A stretch of 64,000 bases of DNA from Cercozoa sp. M6MM (taxonomy: Eukaryota; Endomyxa: Ascetosporea), in assembly GCA_040357565.1 (NCBI GenBank), contig JBDODJ010000013.1; one strand, given 5' to 3'. Each line of letters starts with the position of its first letter. The stretch's first letter is position 1. Below, in pieces: positions 1 through 14,421 of this stretch. Position numbers and translations under genes: made by a program. The notes under the pieces were generated by a model that saw nothing but the letters and a program-made list of their open reading frames with translations, was not told the DNA's origin and searched no databases.

Positions 1-181
1 CGGGCCTTACCCAGCCGCTGGTCGACGTACTCGACACCGCCCACGGCCAGAATGAGTCGCGAGAGCTCGGCACGGCCCTGAAACACTCGGACTTACTCAC
101 GGCAAAAAAGCGCGGAAGCACACACCAAGCGAAACTTAACAAACACACCTTGCCGTTGAAGTAGGTGAGAGTGAGCGGCAT
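1..181 (-). CDS. Glutathione S-transferase, N-terminal part (cut by left window edge)
   Basis: Two exons on the minus strand encode the start of a sigma-type glutathione S-transferase. Exon 1 (181-149) begins with ATG and reads MPLTLTYFNGK; a 71-nt GT-AG intron (148-78) follows; exon 2 (77-11) reads GRAELSRLILAVGG and then VEYVDQRL. A further GT donor sits at 10-9 and the rest of the gene lies outside the window. The pattern TYFNGKGRAE-RLIL--GG is the first beta strand and first helix of the thioredoxin-like GST fold, in which the Tyr near residue 7 is the usual glutathione-activating residue in this class. The known family role is glutathione conjugation or isomerisation in the cytosol; which reaction applies here cannot be told from 33 residues. 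Both splice junctions keep the frame (phase 0, then phase 1). Confidence 0.85.
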   Translation of the reverse strand, partial: MPLTLTYFNGKVCLLSFAWCVLPRFFAVSKSECFRAVPSSRDSFWPWAVSSTSTSGWVRP

Positions 182-652
182 TGTGGCTGTAGTAGCGTCA
201 GTGCAAACAAACGCAACAAAAAGCGATGAAAGCAAAGAAAGAAATCGAGTGTGATGGGCGAATGGAATAGTGCGACCACTTTCTGATTCTGTGCTGAAAC
301 GACCGAAGGAGTGGAAGCTTCCAAAACAATCAAACGATCATCCCAGCCAACACGGGGCCGTTTTGGGATCAAATCATTGTGCGAGCAGCTGCTCATTTGT
401 TGGTGAAGTCGAACGGATAGCTTTTGGATTTTTTAAATCATGTAGCGCGGAGCCGAATAGTGCTCTGGCGGGCTTGGTCGAAATATCCTGTCGATTTTTT
501 AAATTTGGAGCCGTGCTTGGAGATTGTACGCAACATACGCTGCACTGGCAAAATCGATAAATAATCATGGCGGTGTATGTGTTCCATTCGTCCGGCCACC
601 GAAGGAAACTGGAAATAGTGAAGCCTGGGTAGATGGAAGTCCATGCATCCGT
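182..652. other. Intergenic region between NCLX-like gene and GST gene
   Basis: This 471-bp stretch lies downstream of the NCLX-like stop (653) and upstream of the GST start (181), both on the minus strand. It should hold the 3' UTR of the first and the promoter of the second. Open frames are present on both strands but none matches a recognisable protein or is bounded by convincing splice sites. No TATA box or other specific element could be assigned. Confidence 0.5.
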
Positions 653-3986
<3,334 letters not shown>

Positions 3987-4333
3987 TGCCTAGCAGAAAA
4001 ACAGAGAAGATAAAACATCGCACTCAACGCAGGCGTCTTCTTTTGCTCGATCATGCGCGATGAGTCGAAACATTGATTGGGTGCGCCCGAACAGATCAAC
4101 CGAGAACAAAAATGTGCTAGCACAATAGTAAAGGTACCTCCTTGGAATGTGCACCTACTCACGCCCCACACAATTAATATTGGGCGTAAAGCGAAACAAA
4201 CTGGGCGTTTTTTAAAGAACCTGCGTTTTTTAAGGAGGGTGACGTCTCATTATAGCCGGCAGCACCAGAACCTGCAAAACAACACAAATCGCCTTTTTGT
4301 GTTGTTTAACTGACGGATTGCAACTTCCAGAGC
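3987..4333. promoter_or_regulatory. Divergent intergenic region (NCLX-like / Deg protease)
   Basis: A 347-bp region between two divergently transcribed genes must contain both promoters and 5' leaders. It includes short A/T-rich runs near 4155-4225 (for example TTTTTTAA-type tracts). No specific binding site can be named. The assignment as regulatory DNA is by position only. Confidence 0.4.
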
Positions 4334-7300
4334 ATGCCCTCGCCCCCTGGTAGATTAGATTTGCATTTCCTTGCAGGACTTTCGATCGCTCGCAGCAGCA
4401 AAAATCGGAAACTGGCTTCTTTTTGCCCCAAGCCTAAAAAATCTTTTGTGTTATTGTTGTGCAAGCAGTGCGCCTTGATGCCTTCGCGCCCCCCATTCGT
4501 ATTCCCTCGACCGCACCGGTCGAGCAGCAAAAGAAACTAGAGCAGGTGATGTCGCCCACCTTCATGATGCGTGAGTCGGCGTCCAACATGGAGCGTAGCG
4601 TGGTTCAGCTTCGTGTTGTCATTTCGGCGCCTTCCCGTGAGTTGTTCTGGTCGAACGAGCCGCCACAGGAAGCAGGCGGATCGGGTGTTGTCGTTCTTCT
4701 CAATGAGTCAGTTTATGTCATGACCTTGTTACTCACTTTCTACGTGCTTTGTGTGTGCAGAAAGAAGTACATTCTCACGTGCGGCCACGTGATTGCCGAC
4801 GCACAGGTGATTACGCTGGCGCGCGACCAGGACAATGTTTCCGTTCCGCTTCGTCTTGTGTCGGTCTTTCACGAGGTACAGCTTGCACATTTCGTGACAT
4901 GAGCACTTCTTAGGAGTCGTCGTTGCTCCCCTGTAGGTCGATCTGGCGCTGCTGGAGCGCGTGCCGCAGAGTGAACTGAATCCCAACGATTTCGAAGTCG
5001 ATGACATCGCTGCTGTACCATCATTCTGTCTGCACCTTCAAAAACCGTATTTTACCCGAATTCAGGTGTGGGACGATCTCTCTTCTCTGGACCTGTACGA
5101 TCGCAACAAGGGTCTGCCCGTTCGCAGCGAGCAGGTCTCCGTCATTGGTTTCCCGATGGTGAGCTTTCTGTCTCGAGGCAGTTTCCTTGGTATGAGTGAC
5201 TAACCTGCCTGGTTGTCACAGGGCGGAACGTCGTTGTGCTTGACCCGTGGCGTCGTGTCGCGAGTGGAAATGACGCAAACCGCTCACTCGGGCAACTCGT
5301 CGCTCGCTGTGCAAGTGGACGCTGCCATTAACTTTGGCAACAGCGGTGCGGGACTTCGGTGTTTTTCATTGTTGTGTGTTTGTGTGATAACTGTGTCTTA
5401 CAGGTGGTGCTCTTATCAAGGACGGCAAGCTGCTTGGCATTGTTCACCAGGGCTTTGACCAGCTGCAGTCGCACGTAGCTTACTTTCGTGCATTGTTGGA
5501 GCTTGCTGTTTTTTTTTTTACTCATGTCTTTTTATTTCAGGGCGAAGCGATCGCGATGCCTGTGGTGACACACTTCCTGCGGCAATCGATGCGCCTCATG
5601 TCCGAATGTACTCACACTAGAGTGATACGCATATCCAGTGTTTAATAAATGCAAACTGTGTGTAGCTACGGAACGCCCGGTCAAGTGTCGCCTCGCCGTG
5701 TTGGGTGCCGCGCAGGCGCAGCCGCTTTTGGACGATCCGAAACTGCGCCGCTTCCTGCAGGTGCCGGCCTCGCACACTGGGTATAAAGAGCTACATCCTT
5801 CTCCTGTTGTCTGTCGACACATTTTGTGATACAGAGGTGTGTGGCTGCGTCGTGTCCCGCGTCAGCTGAAGTACGCGATGGATGGTATCGACACGTCAAT
5901 CAAATGTTGTGTGTGCTAATTTTCGTCTTTAAACAGGCGAGGTGAAGGATGACGATGTGCTCCTTTGCATCGATGGTCTGCCTGTCCGTGGTATAGTTGC
6001 ATTTGTGCATGTTCCGTTCATTCAAGATAGTCAAGTAATCGCAGGTGACGCTACTGTGGCTGTGCCCGAAATGGAGTCGCCCGTCTCGCTGAGTTACCTC
6101 TGCCAGCAGAAGTAAGTTATCCTTCTGCTTTTCTGTTTTCTACATTGCTTTGGACACTGTTGTGCAAAGGGAAGTGGGCGACACGATCGATGTTACGCTG
6201 TGGCGGCCGTCCGAGAAGCGTCTGATCGAAACGCAAATCGCGCTCGAAGATTCCACACGCATCTCGCCTGTGCGACCCTTCGAGTAGCATGCATTCTCAT
6301 TCTATTTTGTACAATCAATGCTTTATTCTGATGTTTCTGTTTCAGGTACGACACGCCGTCGTCGTGGCTACTGCTGGACGGCATGGTGTGCACGCGATTG
6401 ACGCTGCCGCTGTTGGAGGCGCTGCAGCGCGTGTCGGTATCATGGTTCTTTGCTTTGCTTTCGAAACAGGTATTACCTGAATGTTTGAAGGTGCGTCTCG
6501 CAAGCTTCCTCGAGGATCAGGTACACGCAATTCTCTCGTGTTCAACGCGGCTTTTTAATGTTGTATTCGTTGGAACAGAGTGGCGTGCAAAGCGCACTGC
6601 GTTCCATCCTGGCCAAAGAGCAAATGCCCGAGGGATACGAGTTGCACGAATTCCAGATCGTGGTATGTCCTCCGACATGTCCTCTGTGTTGTGTTGTATC
6701 TTATTTTCGGCGGTAGGTGGTCGCCGATGTTCTCCAAGATCATGCGAACCGCACCCTTTGTACTTTTTTCTTTCATACATCATCGACTGTTATCTTTACG
6801 TGTTTTGACCGTACTTTTTAGCGAACGCGACGGCACACGTGATGAAGAAGTTCGACGGCGTGCGCATTTTCAACCTGCGGCACCTCAAGCAGTTGGTGCG
6901 TTCGCCGTGTATTTCAACTGTTTTTATAAAATAAAACGAGAAACAGTATTTCTTGTAGATGGAAAACGCTACGAACCGCGCTTCGGAGAAGCCCGAACTT
7001 TCTCTTGTACGCTTCTTGTGTTGTTGTGACCACTCTGTCTGAGGAAAGTCAGTTGTTTTTCCGCAGGTTCGTGTTGACTTCACGGATGACACGTCGGTCG
7101 TTGTGGATGTCCTGGACGCTGCGCGTCGTCTGCCTGCTCTGATGACGCAGTACAGGTAGTTTAGACTTATCCCTCATACAGACAACTTTGTGTGTAGTGA
7201 ATGCCACATCTTTGTGCTGCAGAGTGCCGGCACCTCTGAGTCGTGACCTGATGAGCAAGGAGGTACTGTACATTGTTCAAGTGCCACCGAATCGTTGAAC

Positions 7301-7481
7301 TGGGATTGCATGCGTGGTGTTTTAGGAGAGCGCAATGTTCGAAGAAATGTACAAGGCGCAGCAGCGTATGATGTTCGGCGGTGGTGACTCGGACGACGAG
7401 GAAGCGCTGCTCGACTCTGGTGCCATCGTTTACGAGGACGTCGATGAGGACGCCGACAATGACGGTGGCATGCACTACTAA
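4334..7481 (+). CDS. Deg/HtrA-family serine protease with PDZ regions (plant Deg9-like)
   Basis: ATP-independent trypsin-fold protease spread over more than ten exons. The proposed start is ATG at 4334 in a 16-nt exon (MPSPP) spliced at 4350/4468 to VRLDAFAPPIRIPS; an in-frame ATG at 4549 is the alternative. The catalytic triad is visible in order: His in LTCGHVIADAQ (about 4770-4806), Asp in VDLALLERV (about 4938) and Ser in NFGNSG|GAL (split by an intron near 5345-5402). QVSVIGFPMGGTSLCLTRGVVSR (shown here as QVSVIGFPM then GGTSLCLTRGVVSR) is the typical Deg strand region. PDZ-like segments follow, then a C-terminal part with VVADVLQDHANAN and DDTSVVVDVLDAA that matches the second PDZ/C-terminal region of plant Deg9 and fungal relatives. 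The acidic C-terminus has DSDDEEALL. Stop is TAA at 7479-7481. Quality control in nucleus, nucleolus or organelle is known for relatives; location here is unknown. Confidence 0.9.
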
Positions 7482-7699
7482 CAGATGAATGCCACCGTGC
7501 GGAATCACCTGTTCCACTTGCGCTTGTTGGGCGCCGACAACGCGAACGGAATAATTCGGCTCTGTTTCTCTCTTTTTGCGTTAACTAACCTGACGTAACT
7601 AAGTACCGTACTGGCGTCGCTTCTAGCACGGTAGCGTAGCTGTTCCAAGAGTCCACGCCACGAGAGGTCGGCGGAACTGCGACCATCACAGCGAGTGGA

Positions 7700-8102
7700 A
7701 TGCCCTGCTGCCAACAAGGAGGCAACACTAGACAGACTACATCTACGCTAGCCAAACTGGCACGGAGTGAAGAAGCGCCGGCAGAAAGCGAGCCTGTTCG
7801 TACCGTCGCGTTCCTAGAACGTTCGTTGGACGTCTCACTGAATGAATTCGATTACAATTGTAAGTTTACACGTACTCGCGTAAGCTCAGTAATTGCATGG
7901 CATGTGTCCAGTCGTGAATAATACGGCCGTCTGTGTACGTACATGAACTGCAACTCGGTGCTGGTGGCCGACGGCGCTCGTGCCTACATGTACGCCAGTC
8001 AGTCAGGATTTCCTCCGGCACAAGTTTCCAGTTCCGTCATTGGCGTCGCCGAGTTCTCCAAGTTGTGACACAGGGATCTGTCGTAAACGCAAAGACATTT
8101 TA
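7700..8102 (+). CDS. Doubtful small gene, unknown product
   Basis: An ATG at 7700 opens a frame MPCCQQGGNTRQ... that runs to SLNEFDYN and meets a good GTAAGT donor near 7861. Downstream, two overlapping open frames exist (one ending TGA near 8067 reading NCNSVLVADGARAYMYAS, one ending TAA near 8102), but the obvious acceptor near 7911 joins to neither without a stop, unless a second intron from GTACGTAC (about 7937) is removed. The N-terminal CC could be a lipidation site, which is speculation. No family is recognised. It overlaps the region where the minus-strand glycosyltransferase would continue, so at most one of the two readings is likely to be right here. Confidence 0.25.
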
Positions 8103-8206
8103 AACATCCGAGTGCACGTGGCGAGGACACGGTGCACGTACTGTAAATTACCCGCAACGCGTGTGCTATCAGGCGGCAAAAAACTGAGTCAGGGTGCAGC
8201 ATCTCA

Positions 8207-9093
8207 TCAATGTCCAGCGCCGATTTGGTCCAGCATCACAGGCGACAAGTCGCGCAAGCAGAACGTGTCTGCATCGAGCCTGTAACACTTGACTTTACCT
8301 CATCGTTGTGGCCAAAGATACTAAATTCCTATACCAGATGCCTCCAAATATGTGCAGCCAAGTTTGACGGATGATATCAGAACGTTGTGCAGGCAGCACA
8401 CGCAGCAGTTGCGTCCACAATGATGCAGCATATTCTTCAGCTTGTTTAATTGAGGCAGCTGGGACACGTGCAGTGCATGTTTACAGTGGTTTGGGGTTTG
8501 TTGAGGTACCTGAATTCTCGTCCAAATACATGCCTGCCCAGTACCTGGTGATTTCCTGCAGTCACAAACGACTGGTTTCACATTGACACAGAGTGAGAGT
8601 GCAAATTAAAAGATCAATTTACCCTGAAAGCGGTGCCGGGATCGATGATCTGAAACTGCCTGCCGTGATGAAACGAGCACGTGCGAAGTAACAGAGGCAT
8701 GTAGATCGGCATTTCACCCTCCCAGTAGGTCCATACTGTTCGCTCTAGCACGTGTGCAGGTTGTTGCATGTGCTGGTGCACTCTGGGACGTGTCATACTT
8801 TGCAGCTACATACAAAGGAACATGACGTCGATGAAGAGCAGCCTTGGACTAAAATAAACTGAAAAAAGCACTCGCGGCACCTCGGATAATGACAAACGAT
8901 CGAATGCAAACGTCCCATTTTCAGTCGGCGCGAATGGATGAAACCCTGAGGGCGTCGCTGGTTCAAACCACTGACGCAGCAGCAGCAAGACCCCAACTGC
9001 CACCACCACGAATGCAAACCAACGCTGTTGTGGATCACGTACAGTTGGCAACCTTTGAACAAAAGAAATGAACTGAAACTGACTCGAAATCAC
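8207..9093 (-). pseudogene. Capsular-polysaccharide-type glycosyltransferase, apparently frame-broken
   Basis: The minus strand encodes most of a type II membrane glycosyltransferase of the Caps_synth/GT32-like kind. Exon 1 starts at ATG 9093 with a short cytosolic head and a membrane anchor (WFAFVVVAVGVLLLLRQW). Exon 2 (about 8630-8800) holds ERTVWTYWEGEMPIYMP, the family's first conserved block. A later exon (about 8320-8410) has LPAQRSDIIRQTW and FGGIW, and a short intron joins this to LDADTFCLRDLSP (about 8240-8283), giving the DxD metal/nucleotide-sugar motif. Two joins do not keep frame by eye: between the ITRYLNKP segment (about 8470-8560) and the RSDIIR exon, and after the DxD exon, where the frame stops at 8207 while an adjacent frame stays open. 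This suggests a decaying gene, sequence errors or non-canonical splicing. Donor nucleotide and acceptor are unknown. Confidence 0.6.
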
Positions 9094-9696
9094 CTGAACT
9101 TAGTTTAGCGTTTGGAGCTAAATTTACTTTTCAGCGCATGACATCTTGCAATGTCTTAATGTGCTTCGATCACGAGGCACTCTTCGACGCAAAATGCCTA
9201 ATACGACTCCGAACAGATTTCTGAATATCAAATACGGACCGAGAAAATACGGATTCGAAACGCCCAAACGGCTGTGTCATTTCTCAGTCTGTATCTGCCC
9301 CACTTGAGGTGCGAAAACACGGATTCGAGGTTGAAGGGTTTTCACAAGGGTCTCCACTTCATCACCCGAGGGCTGAACCTCGTCTCCTCCAGTACCCCCG
9401 GCAGCCGCGCCACATTATTTTTTTAAGACTGGATTTGAATTGGTTTTCTGCAGTTTCTGCTCGACAAGTACTTGAGCCCGGCCCTGAGTCGACATTAAGT
9501 GTTGCTGGCGTGTGTGCGTGCAACAGTTGTGAGTTTGAGAAGGCTTAGAGCTCGTGACGGGAGTCAAGGCAGCAGCTTTTTTTTGTCGTTGTTGGAAAAA
9601 CGGGAAAGCGCCCAGGGCTGCGACCAGCGACGTCTCCAGTGTCAGAAATAGCAGAGATAGCAGAGTGTCAGTGTCAGTGAAAGCCCAAAGTGCGAC
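9094..9696. other. Intergenic region upstream of VPS37A
   Basis: About 600 bp between the glycosyltransferase start (9093, minus) and the VPS37A start (9697, plus), so probably two divergent promoters. A short near-repeat is visible (AATACGGATTCGA near 9246 and AACACGGATTCGA near 9315). No gene or defined promoter motif is seen. Confidence 0.4.
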
Positions 9697-11305
9697 ATGT
9701 CGTGGTTTCGCAAGAAGAGCCACAAGGAGAGTGCGACAAAGCTGTCCGTTCCCTCTCACACTGACTCTAACCAAGCAAGTGCAAATGAGCCCTCTCCTGA
9801 CTGGGTCGTCGTGCAGGAGGCACCCAGGTCACTTTGCTCACAGCACGGGCACAGTTTTGCTTGATTTCGCTTGGTTTCGCGTTGTTTGCTTTGGATTCGC
9901 TTTGTTTTGGCTTTTCGCTTGCTTTCGCGTTATTTCGCTTTGTTTCGCTTGATTTCGCATTGTTTCGCTTGATTTCGCATTGTTTCGCTTGATTTCGCAT
10001 TGTTTCGCTTGATTTCGCATTGTTTCGCTTGATTTCGCATTGTTTCGCTTGAATGTGTTTGGTGTGACCGCGCAGTCGCGAGAAGCAGATCACGCAGCTG
10101 CTGCAGCAGTGTCAGGGCGTGCAGGCGGCCAATGCGCAGCGCACGTCGTTCGATGTGCCGCTGGCGGGACCGGCACAGCACTTGCGTTTCCAAGTCGTGC
10201 TGCCGCCGGGCTTTCCGCAAGAAGCGCCGCGCTTTGTGTTCGCGTCGGTGCGCGTGCAGCACGAACTCGTCGATTTGAGCGGTCACATTCAGCACCGGGT
10301 ATGGTCTCTTTTTGTCACCCCCCCCCCCCCTGCCCATATTCCCTATCCCATTACCCCCTACCCCATTACCTCCTACCCCATTACCCCCTACCCCATTACC
10401 TCCTACCCCATTACCCCCTACCCCATTACCCCCTTATCCCACCCACCAGGCATTGCAAAGCTGGACGGCACACACGTCGCTGGCGCAGTTGGTGAACGAG
10501 GTGCGCGCCGAGTTCGCGCAGAAGCCGCCGCAAGAGGTGGCACTGCAGGCACCGAGTGGCTACTACCGGCCCGTCCAACCTGTCCAACCAACTGGTCAGC
10601 CGACTGGTCAACAGACTGGTCAACCGACTGGTCAACCGGCTGGTCAGCAGCCTGTGCAACCGGAGGTGCAGCAGAAGAGACAGCACCACATCCCAGCGCC
10701 GCCAGTGCCACCGACGTTCGACGAACTGCAGGAGCTCTCGGTGTCGCGACTGCGCAAGGTGCTCACGGACGAGCGGCGCCTGGCCGACCTGTGCGCCGAA
10801 CTCGACGTGGTGCGACAACTCTACGTCGTACAGGCGGAGCTGTACGAGGCCGTCGGCGAGATCAGCACGGACACGCTTGAGAAACGCGAGCAACTCGACC
10901 AGGCACGTGCCGAGTACGACACCGCGCGCACGCACTTCGACGCCTCTGTTCAGCAGCGACAAGAGCTGCTGCAGCGCCACCGCGCCGTCGCCTCGCGCAC
11001 CTCGCCTGCCGCCATCGCCGCCGAACTCGACGCTGCTGTCGATGCTTCCGACGCACTCAGCGAGGAGCTTCTCGATGACTTCTTGGGTACTCCAGCTACA
11101 TGGCTTTGTAGACAACTCTGTTGACCTGCCCATGCACTGTCCCGTAGGCTCTGACGAAGGCAGTCTCACGGCCTTCCTCAAGCAGTACAAATCGCAGCGA
11201 GAGAAGCTGCACAACATGCAGATCATGCGCGAACGCATCGACGTGCAAACTTCGGCCGCCGGCGACGTCGTGCAGGCGCCCTACGCGAGTTTCGACATGC
11301 GCTAA
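9697..11305 (+). CDS. VPS37A: VPS37A-like ESCRT-I subunit (UEV-like + Mod(r))
   Basis: Four exons: 9697-9827, 10076-10298, 10450-11086 and the final one ending 11305 (TAA). The N-terminal half (KQITQLLQQCQGVQ, then LRFQVVLPPGFPQEAP and ALQSWTAHTSLAQLVNEV) is the UEV-like fold typical of VPS37A rather than VPS37B/C. Next comes a low-complexity linker with PTGQ repeats and Pro/Gln (about 10565-10690). The C-terminal Mod(r) domain starts at TFDELQELSVSRLRKVL and continues as a long coiled coil (RRLADLCAELDVV, EKREQLDQARAEYD) to the C-terminal QYKSQREKLHNMQIMRERI. VPS37 binds TSG101 and VPS28 in ESCRT-I for sorting of ubiquitinated cargo into multivesicular bodies. The start MSWFRKKSHKES is the only ATG that opens the first exon. 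Introns 1 and 2 carry tandem repeats described separately. Confidence 0.9.
9941..10050 (+). repeat. 20-bp tandem repeat inside VPS37A intron 1
   Basis: Five exact consecutive copies of TGTTTCGCTTGATTTCGCAT (9941-10040) plus a half copy to 10050; degenerate TTTCGCTT/TTGTTTCGC units extend back to about 9860. The whole array is inside intron 1 (9828-10075), ending 25 nt before the acceptor, and is pyrimidine-rich on the sense strand. Confidence 0.95.
10299..10449 (+). repeat. C-rich intron with TACCCCATTACC minisatellite
   Basis: Intron 2 of the VPS37A gene. It begins GTATGG, has a run of 13 C (about 10318-10330) and then alternating 15-bp units of the form CCCCATTACCTCCTA / CCCCATTACCCCCTA (about 10342-10436), ending CCCACCAG. 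It belongs to the C-rich intron class described in the findings. Confidence 0.9.
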
Positions 11306-12291
11306 GCCTCTCTGTCTCCTTGTTTCCTTGTTTCTATCTTACGTTGCGCACAATGACATACTGGCCAGCCAACAACCCTGAGAACCAAGTAACGCTCAAC
11401 AACTGTCAAAGGACAGCCAGCCTCCCAGCTGGTCACCAAGAGGTCCCCGACATGTTTGTTTTGTTGAGGTTTTCGAGTGGAGGGACAGAAGAACCGACGT
11501 CGCCGACGAGCCTCTCTGCTTGTTGCCCGCAAGGACCGATCATGAAGTCGACTTCGTTGTCTGGGAAACGCCAGAAGAGGAGTTGGATGGTCCTACCGTA
11601 CCCTGAGCGGGTGGTAGGCCCGTACGACCGTGCTCTTGTTACCCACTCCAGATTAATGCAGAGGACCTACGCTACATACTGTAGTTGGTTTCTTATAACA
11701 ACTAAAGTTCGCCGCGTTCGATTGCGTCGATGCATCATGAGACTTTACTGTATCCGCGCGGAAGCAACCCTACAACTTACAAAAATCCTCAAGAGAGGTG
11801 TAAAAGATCTTGACGTGTGTTCGCTGGGAAGCCTTGAGCAAGCTTTTTGCAGCTGAACTCAAAGAAGGGCTCTCGCTCGACCAGAGGCTCTTCTTTTCTT
11901 GACTTCACGCCAACTCAATTTCCATCTAACGGGTGCCTTTCCCGTCCACCATCAGTGCTTTGCCGCCCAACTGAACCGTTGGGGTAACTCACTCTTCCAA
12001 ACTGACACTTGGCCACTCTCTCTCCAAGAACAGACTTTCTTACGTTCCTTAGTTTTTTTTTTGTATCACTGGCAAAGTGCCCTCAATTTACCAAGGCCTG
12101 ATCCCTATCTGAGAGGGCTGCGGTAACGTAACAGAAACCCTGAAAGAGGTGTTGAGGATGCCCGAGGTGTTTGAAAGGCCAGGTGTTCAGTTTCTATGTC
12201 GGAACGAAAGACGCCCAGCGGGGGAGCCCTTTCAACTGTATTAGTAAGGCGTCTCGTGCAGAATCGGGATGCCGCCTGCCAGTGCAAGTGG
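11306..12291. other. Intergenic region, no supported gene
   Basis: Nearly 1 kb between the VPS37A stop and the stop of the minus-strand gene that follows; the two genes converge. A plus-strand frame of 178 codons (11320-11856) is open, but its translation has no domain, no compositional signature of the neighbouring genes and no splice-site partners, so it is treated as chance. 3' UTRs of both genes should lie here. Confidence 0.5.
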
Positions 12292-14133
12292 TTAAACTGC
12301 ATGTTCCTCGTGAATGGCGCGCCAGATTTTTGAGTATTTCTTGCGCAAATCGGCGTGCTGGAAAACCGGTTGATCATAACAGCTAGGAACAACCTCGGAC
12401 AGACCAGCGTAAAAAAACAGTACCTGTTTGTGCGCTGACGTTGCGCGAACGTCTTGACGTTCGGCGAGGCCGTACAGGAAGGTGCCTAAACGCACATAGT
12501 GTATCATATCCTGTCATGTTGAAGAAGAAAACAGACGTGTGAAGGTTACCCATGAGCACACGACGCTTATTGAAGAATCCATCCATCTTCTCGCGCAAGT
12601 CGCGTCGTTGCCACAGATAGGCGTTCTTTTTCACTTCGTATTTCTGTACAGAAGAACCGCGCGGATGCAAGAGTGAACACATCTGGATTGAAGTATTTGA
12701 CTTGATACCTCCTCTGCACGGGTCGCACTCTTGCTCGTGGCAATCACCTGCAAAGTCAAAAGAGTCTCGAAATATGTTGGGTTTGGAGCAATTTCTGTGT
12801 GAATTTGAAAGTGTCATACGCTGCCCTCGGCGATGCGCTGACCTTCGGCCGATCGACGCTTCTTGTCGCGTTTGAAGGCGGCACAGTCGAAGGCGCGCTT
12901 GCCTATGTTGAGTTTCAAGGTTGGCTAAGCTATGATGTATTCGAAGAGGAGAAGTACTCTTGGTGTAGCGCTTGTGCATGGCGCGAATCTGCTTGGCCTC
13001 CAGGTCGAGCGAGCCCAGCTTGGTCACGAATGCTACAGGAAGACAGGGACTACCATCCACATTTGGGACAAAGAGAGGGATGCAAGGGTACCCTTGTAGA
13101 AGACGTCGCGTTCGAACTTGTCCTCTTCGACGTTGCGAGCAATGTTGGCGCTGGCACGTGCGCAGATCTGTCCGACCGTCTCGCCGTTGATGGTGTCGGT
13201 GTCGGCACTGCTGCGTAACATCTCGCTCTCATCCTTCTCCTCGATGTCGGCGGCTTCGGCCGCTCCCGGAGCACCGGCTCGTTCTTCCTCGGGTGCCGGC
13301 GGTCGAGATGCAGCCTCGCGAGCGAGCTCAGCTGCCACACGTTCCTCTTCGGCCTGGACACATAAACCTCAGTCAAAAACAACCCAATAATAAGCTTAAG
13401 AAAATACCTCGGCCTCGTGGCGGAACGGTCCCTTAGAGGCATCGAACAACACGTTGGCGAACTTGCTATTAGCGTCGATGGCCTGGTGACGCACGTGGTA
13501 CAGGTTGCTGTGTTCAGAAGCATTCTGGAGTAACCCCTCACCACCAAAAAAGAAAAGCAGTCAAATTTTACCTGGCAGCCTTGTGCAGTTCCACCAGCTC
13601 GTCATGTGCCGCCTCGAATCGGCGCCAACGGCTCAGGAAGTCGCGCTTCTCGGGCTGCTTTGGCGCTTTGCTGCAGAGATTTCCCATTTCACAGTGTGTC
13701 TGAGTCTCTTCTCTGTGGGGCTTTCAAGATTTCTGGGAGCTTTCAAGTCTTTCTCTTGGCTGTCTGCGTTGACTTTTGCGGGTTTCCTGTCACAAAAACT
13801 GATACACTCGCACTCACAACGAACTCAAGGGACACAATAGAGCGGCACAAACTGAGTTTCGCGCTTTCACAACCACACACAAAGAATCTGTTGCTGCCTG
13901 CCGCAGGCAACACGAAACTCGGACTCGCGCAGCAGCAATTGTCCCGGCTGCGCTCATTTCCAGGGCATAAAACGTACCTTCAGACTCGCTGTAACGCAAC
14001 CTGCAATAACTTTGCGCAATTCGGCACCAGTGACAGTTTCCCTGGTCGTCAGTCCGACCTCAAACTCTGCTGCAGATGAGGTTGCCACGTGCACAAAGCC
14101 AAACTCCATCCCGAACGCTGCTGCACTGTTCAT
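12292..14133 (-). CDS. Uncharacterised charged helical protein
   Basis: At least eight minus-strand exons form one coherent protein that I do not recognise. The proposed start is ATG at 14133 (MNSAAAFGMEFGFVHVATSS) ending LRKVIAGCVTASLK before a GTACGT donor. Later exons read KQPEKRDFLSRWRRFEAAHD (about 13585-13660), HVRHQAIDANSKFANVLFD (13430-13500), a Glu/Ala-rich helical part ending ARASANIARNVEEDKFERD (about 13100-13365), FVTKLGSLDLEAKQIRAMHK (about 12960-13030), KKNAYLWQRRDLREKMDGFF (about 12570-12645), MIHYVRLGTFLYGLAE (about 12450-12510) and HADLRKKYSKIWRAIHEEH with stop at 12292. The protein is rich in Lys, Arg and Glu and mostly predicted helical by eye, with no membrane segment. The link between the first exon and the rest is the weakest join. 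Function unknown. Confidence 0.65.
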
Positions 14134-14421
14134 CTAAAATTACTGCACTGATCATTACAATCATAACCAACACGCGGCCAAGCACAGTAAAAACCCATAA
14201 GAAAGCGTGATCTTTATACAGAAAAGGAAACGGCGCTCATTTTTGTGTGAATCGCTTTTCACACCGTATTGGGTAGTGTTGTTCCTTGTGACTGCACGAC
14301 TTAGTACAAACTATTAATTGCGTGCACCAAAATCGGAACAGGTGCGCCAGGCATACCCAGAACTTGTTTTTATTGTGTGGTTTCTCGTGACTCGACCAAT
14401 CATCGGGTTTTTGTGCGCAGG
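14134..14421. promoter_or_regulatory. Divergent intergenic region (unknown gene / DEAD-box helicase)
   Basis: 288 bp between two divergently transcribed genes. A CAG directly before GATGG at 14418-14424 suggests that the helicase start codon follows a 3' splice site, that is, an intron in the 5' UTR. No other element is assignable. Confidence 0.4.

Noticed and set aside
9767-10093. Minus-strand frame with a repeated Asn/Lys/Ala peptide
   Set aside because: It is the complement of the 20-bp array inside VPS37A intron 1; no splice context or start supports translation.
10299-10449. CCCTACCCCATTACC units as an internal telomeric repeat
   Set aside because: The unit does not match a regular CCCTAA or TTAGGG array, and the same composition is found in many introns with clear splice ends.
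11320-11856. 178-codon plus-strand frame in the VPS37A 3' flank
   Set aside because: No domain, no splice partners, composition unlike neighbours; regarded as chance.
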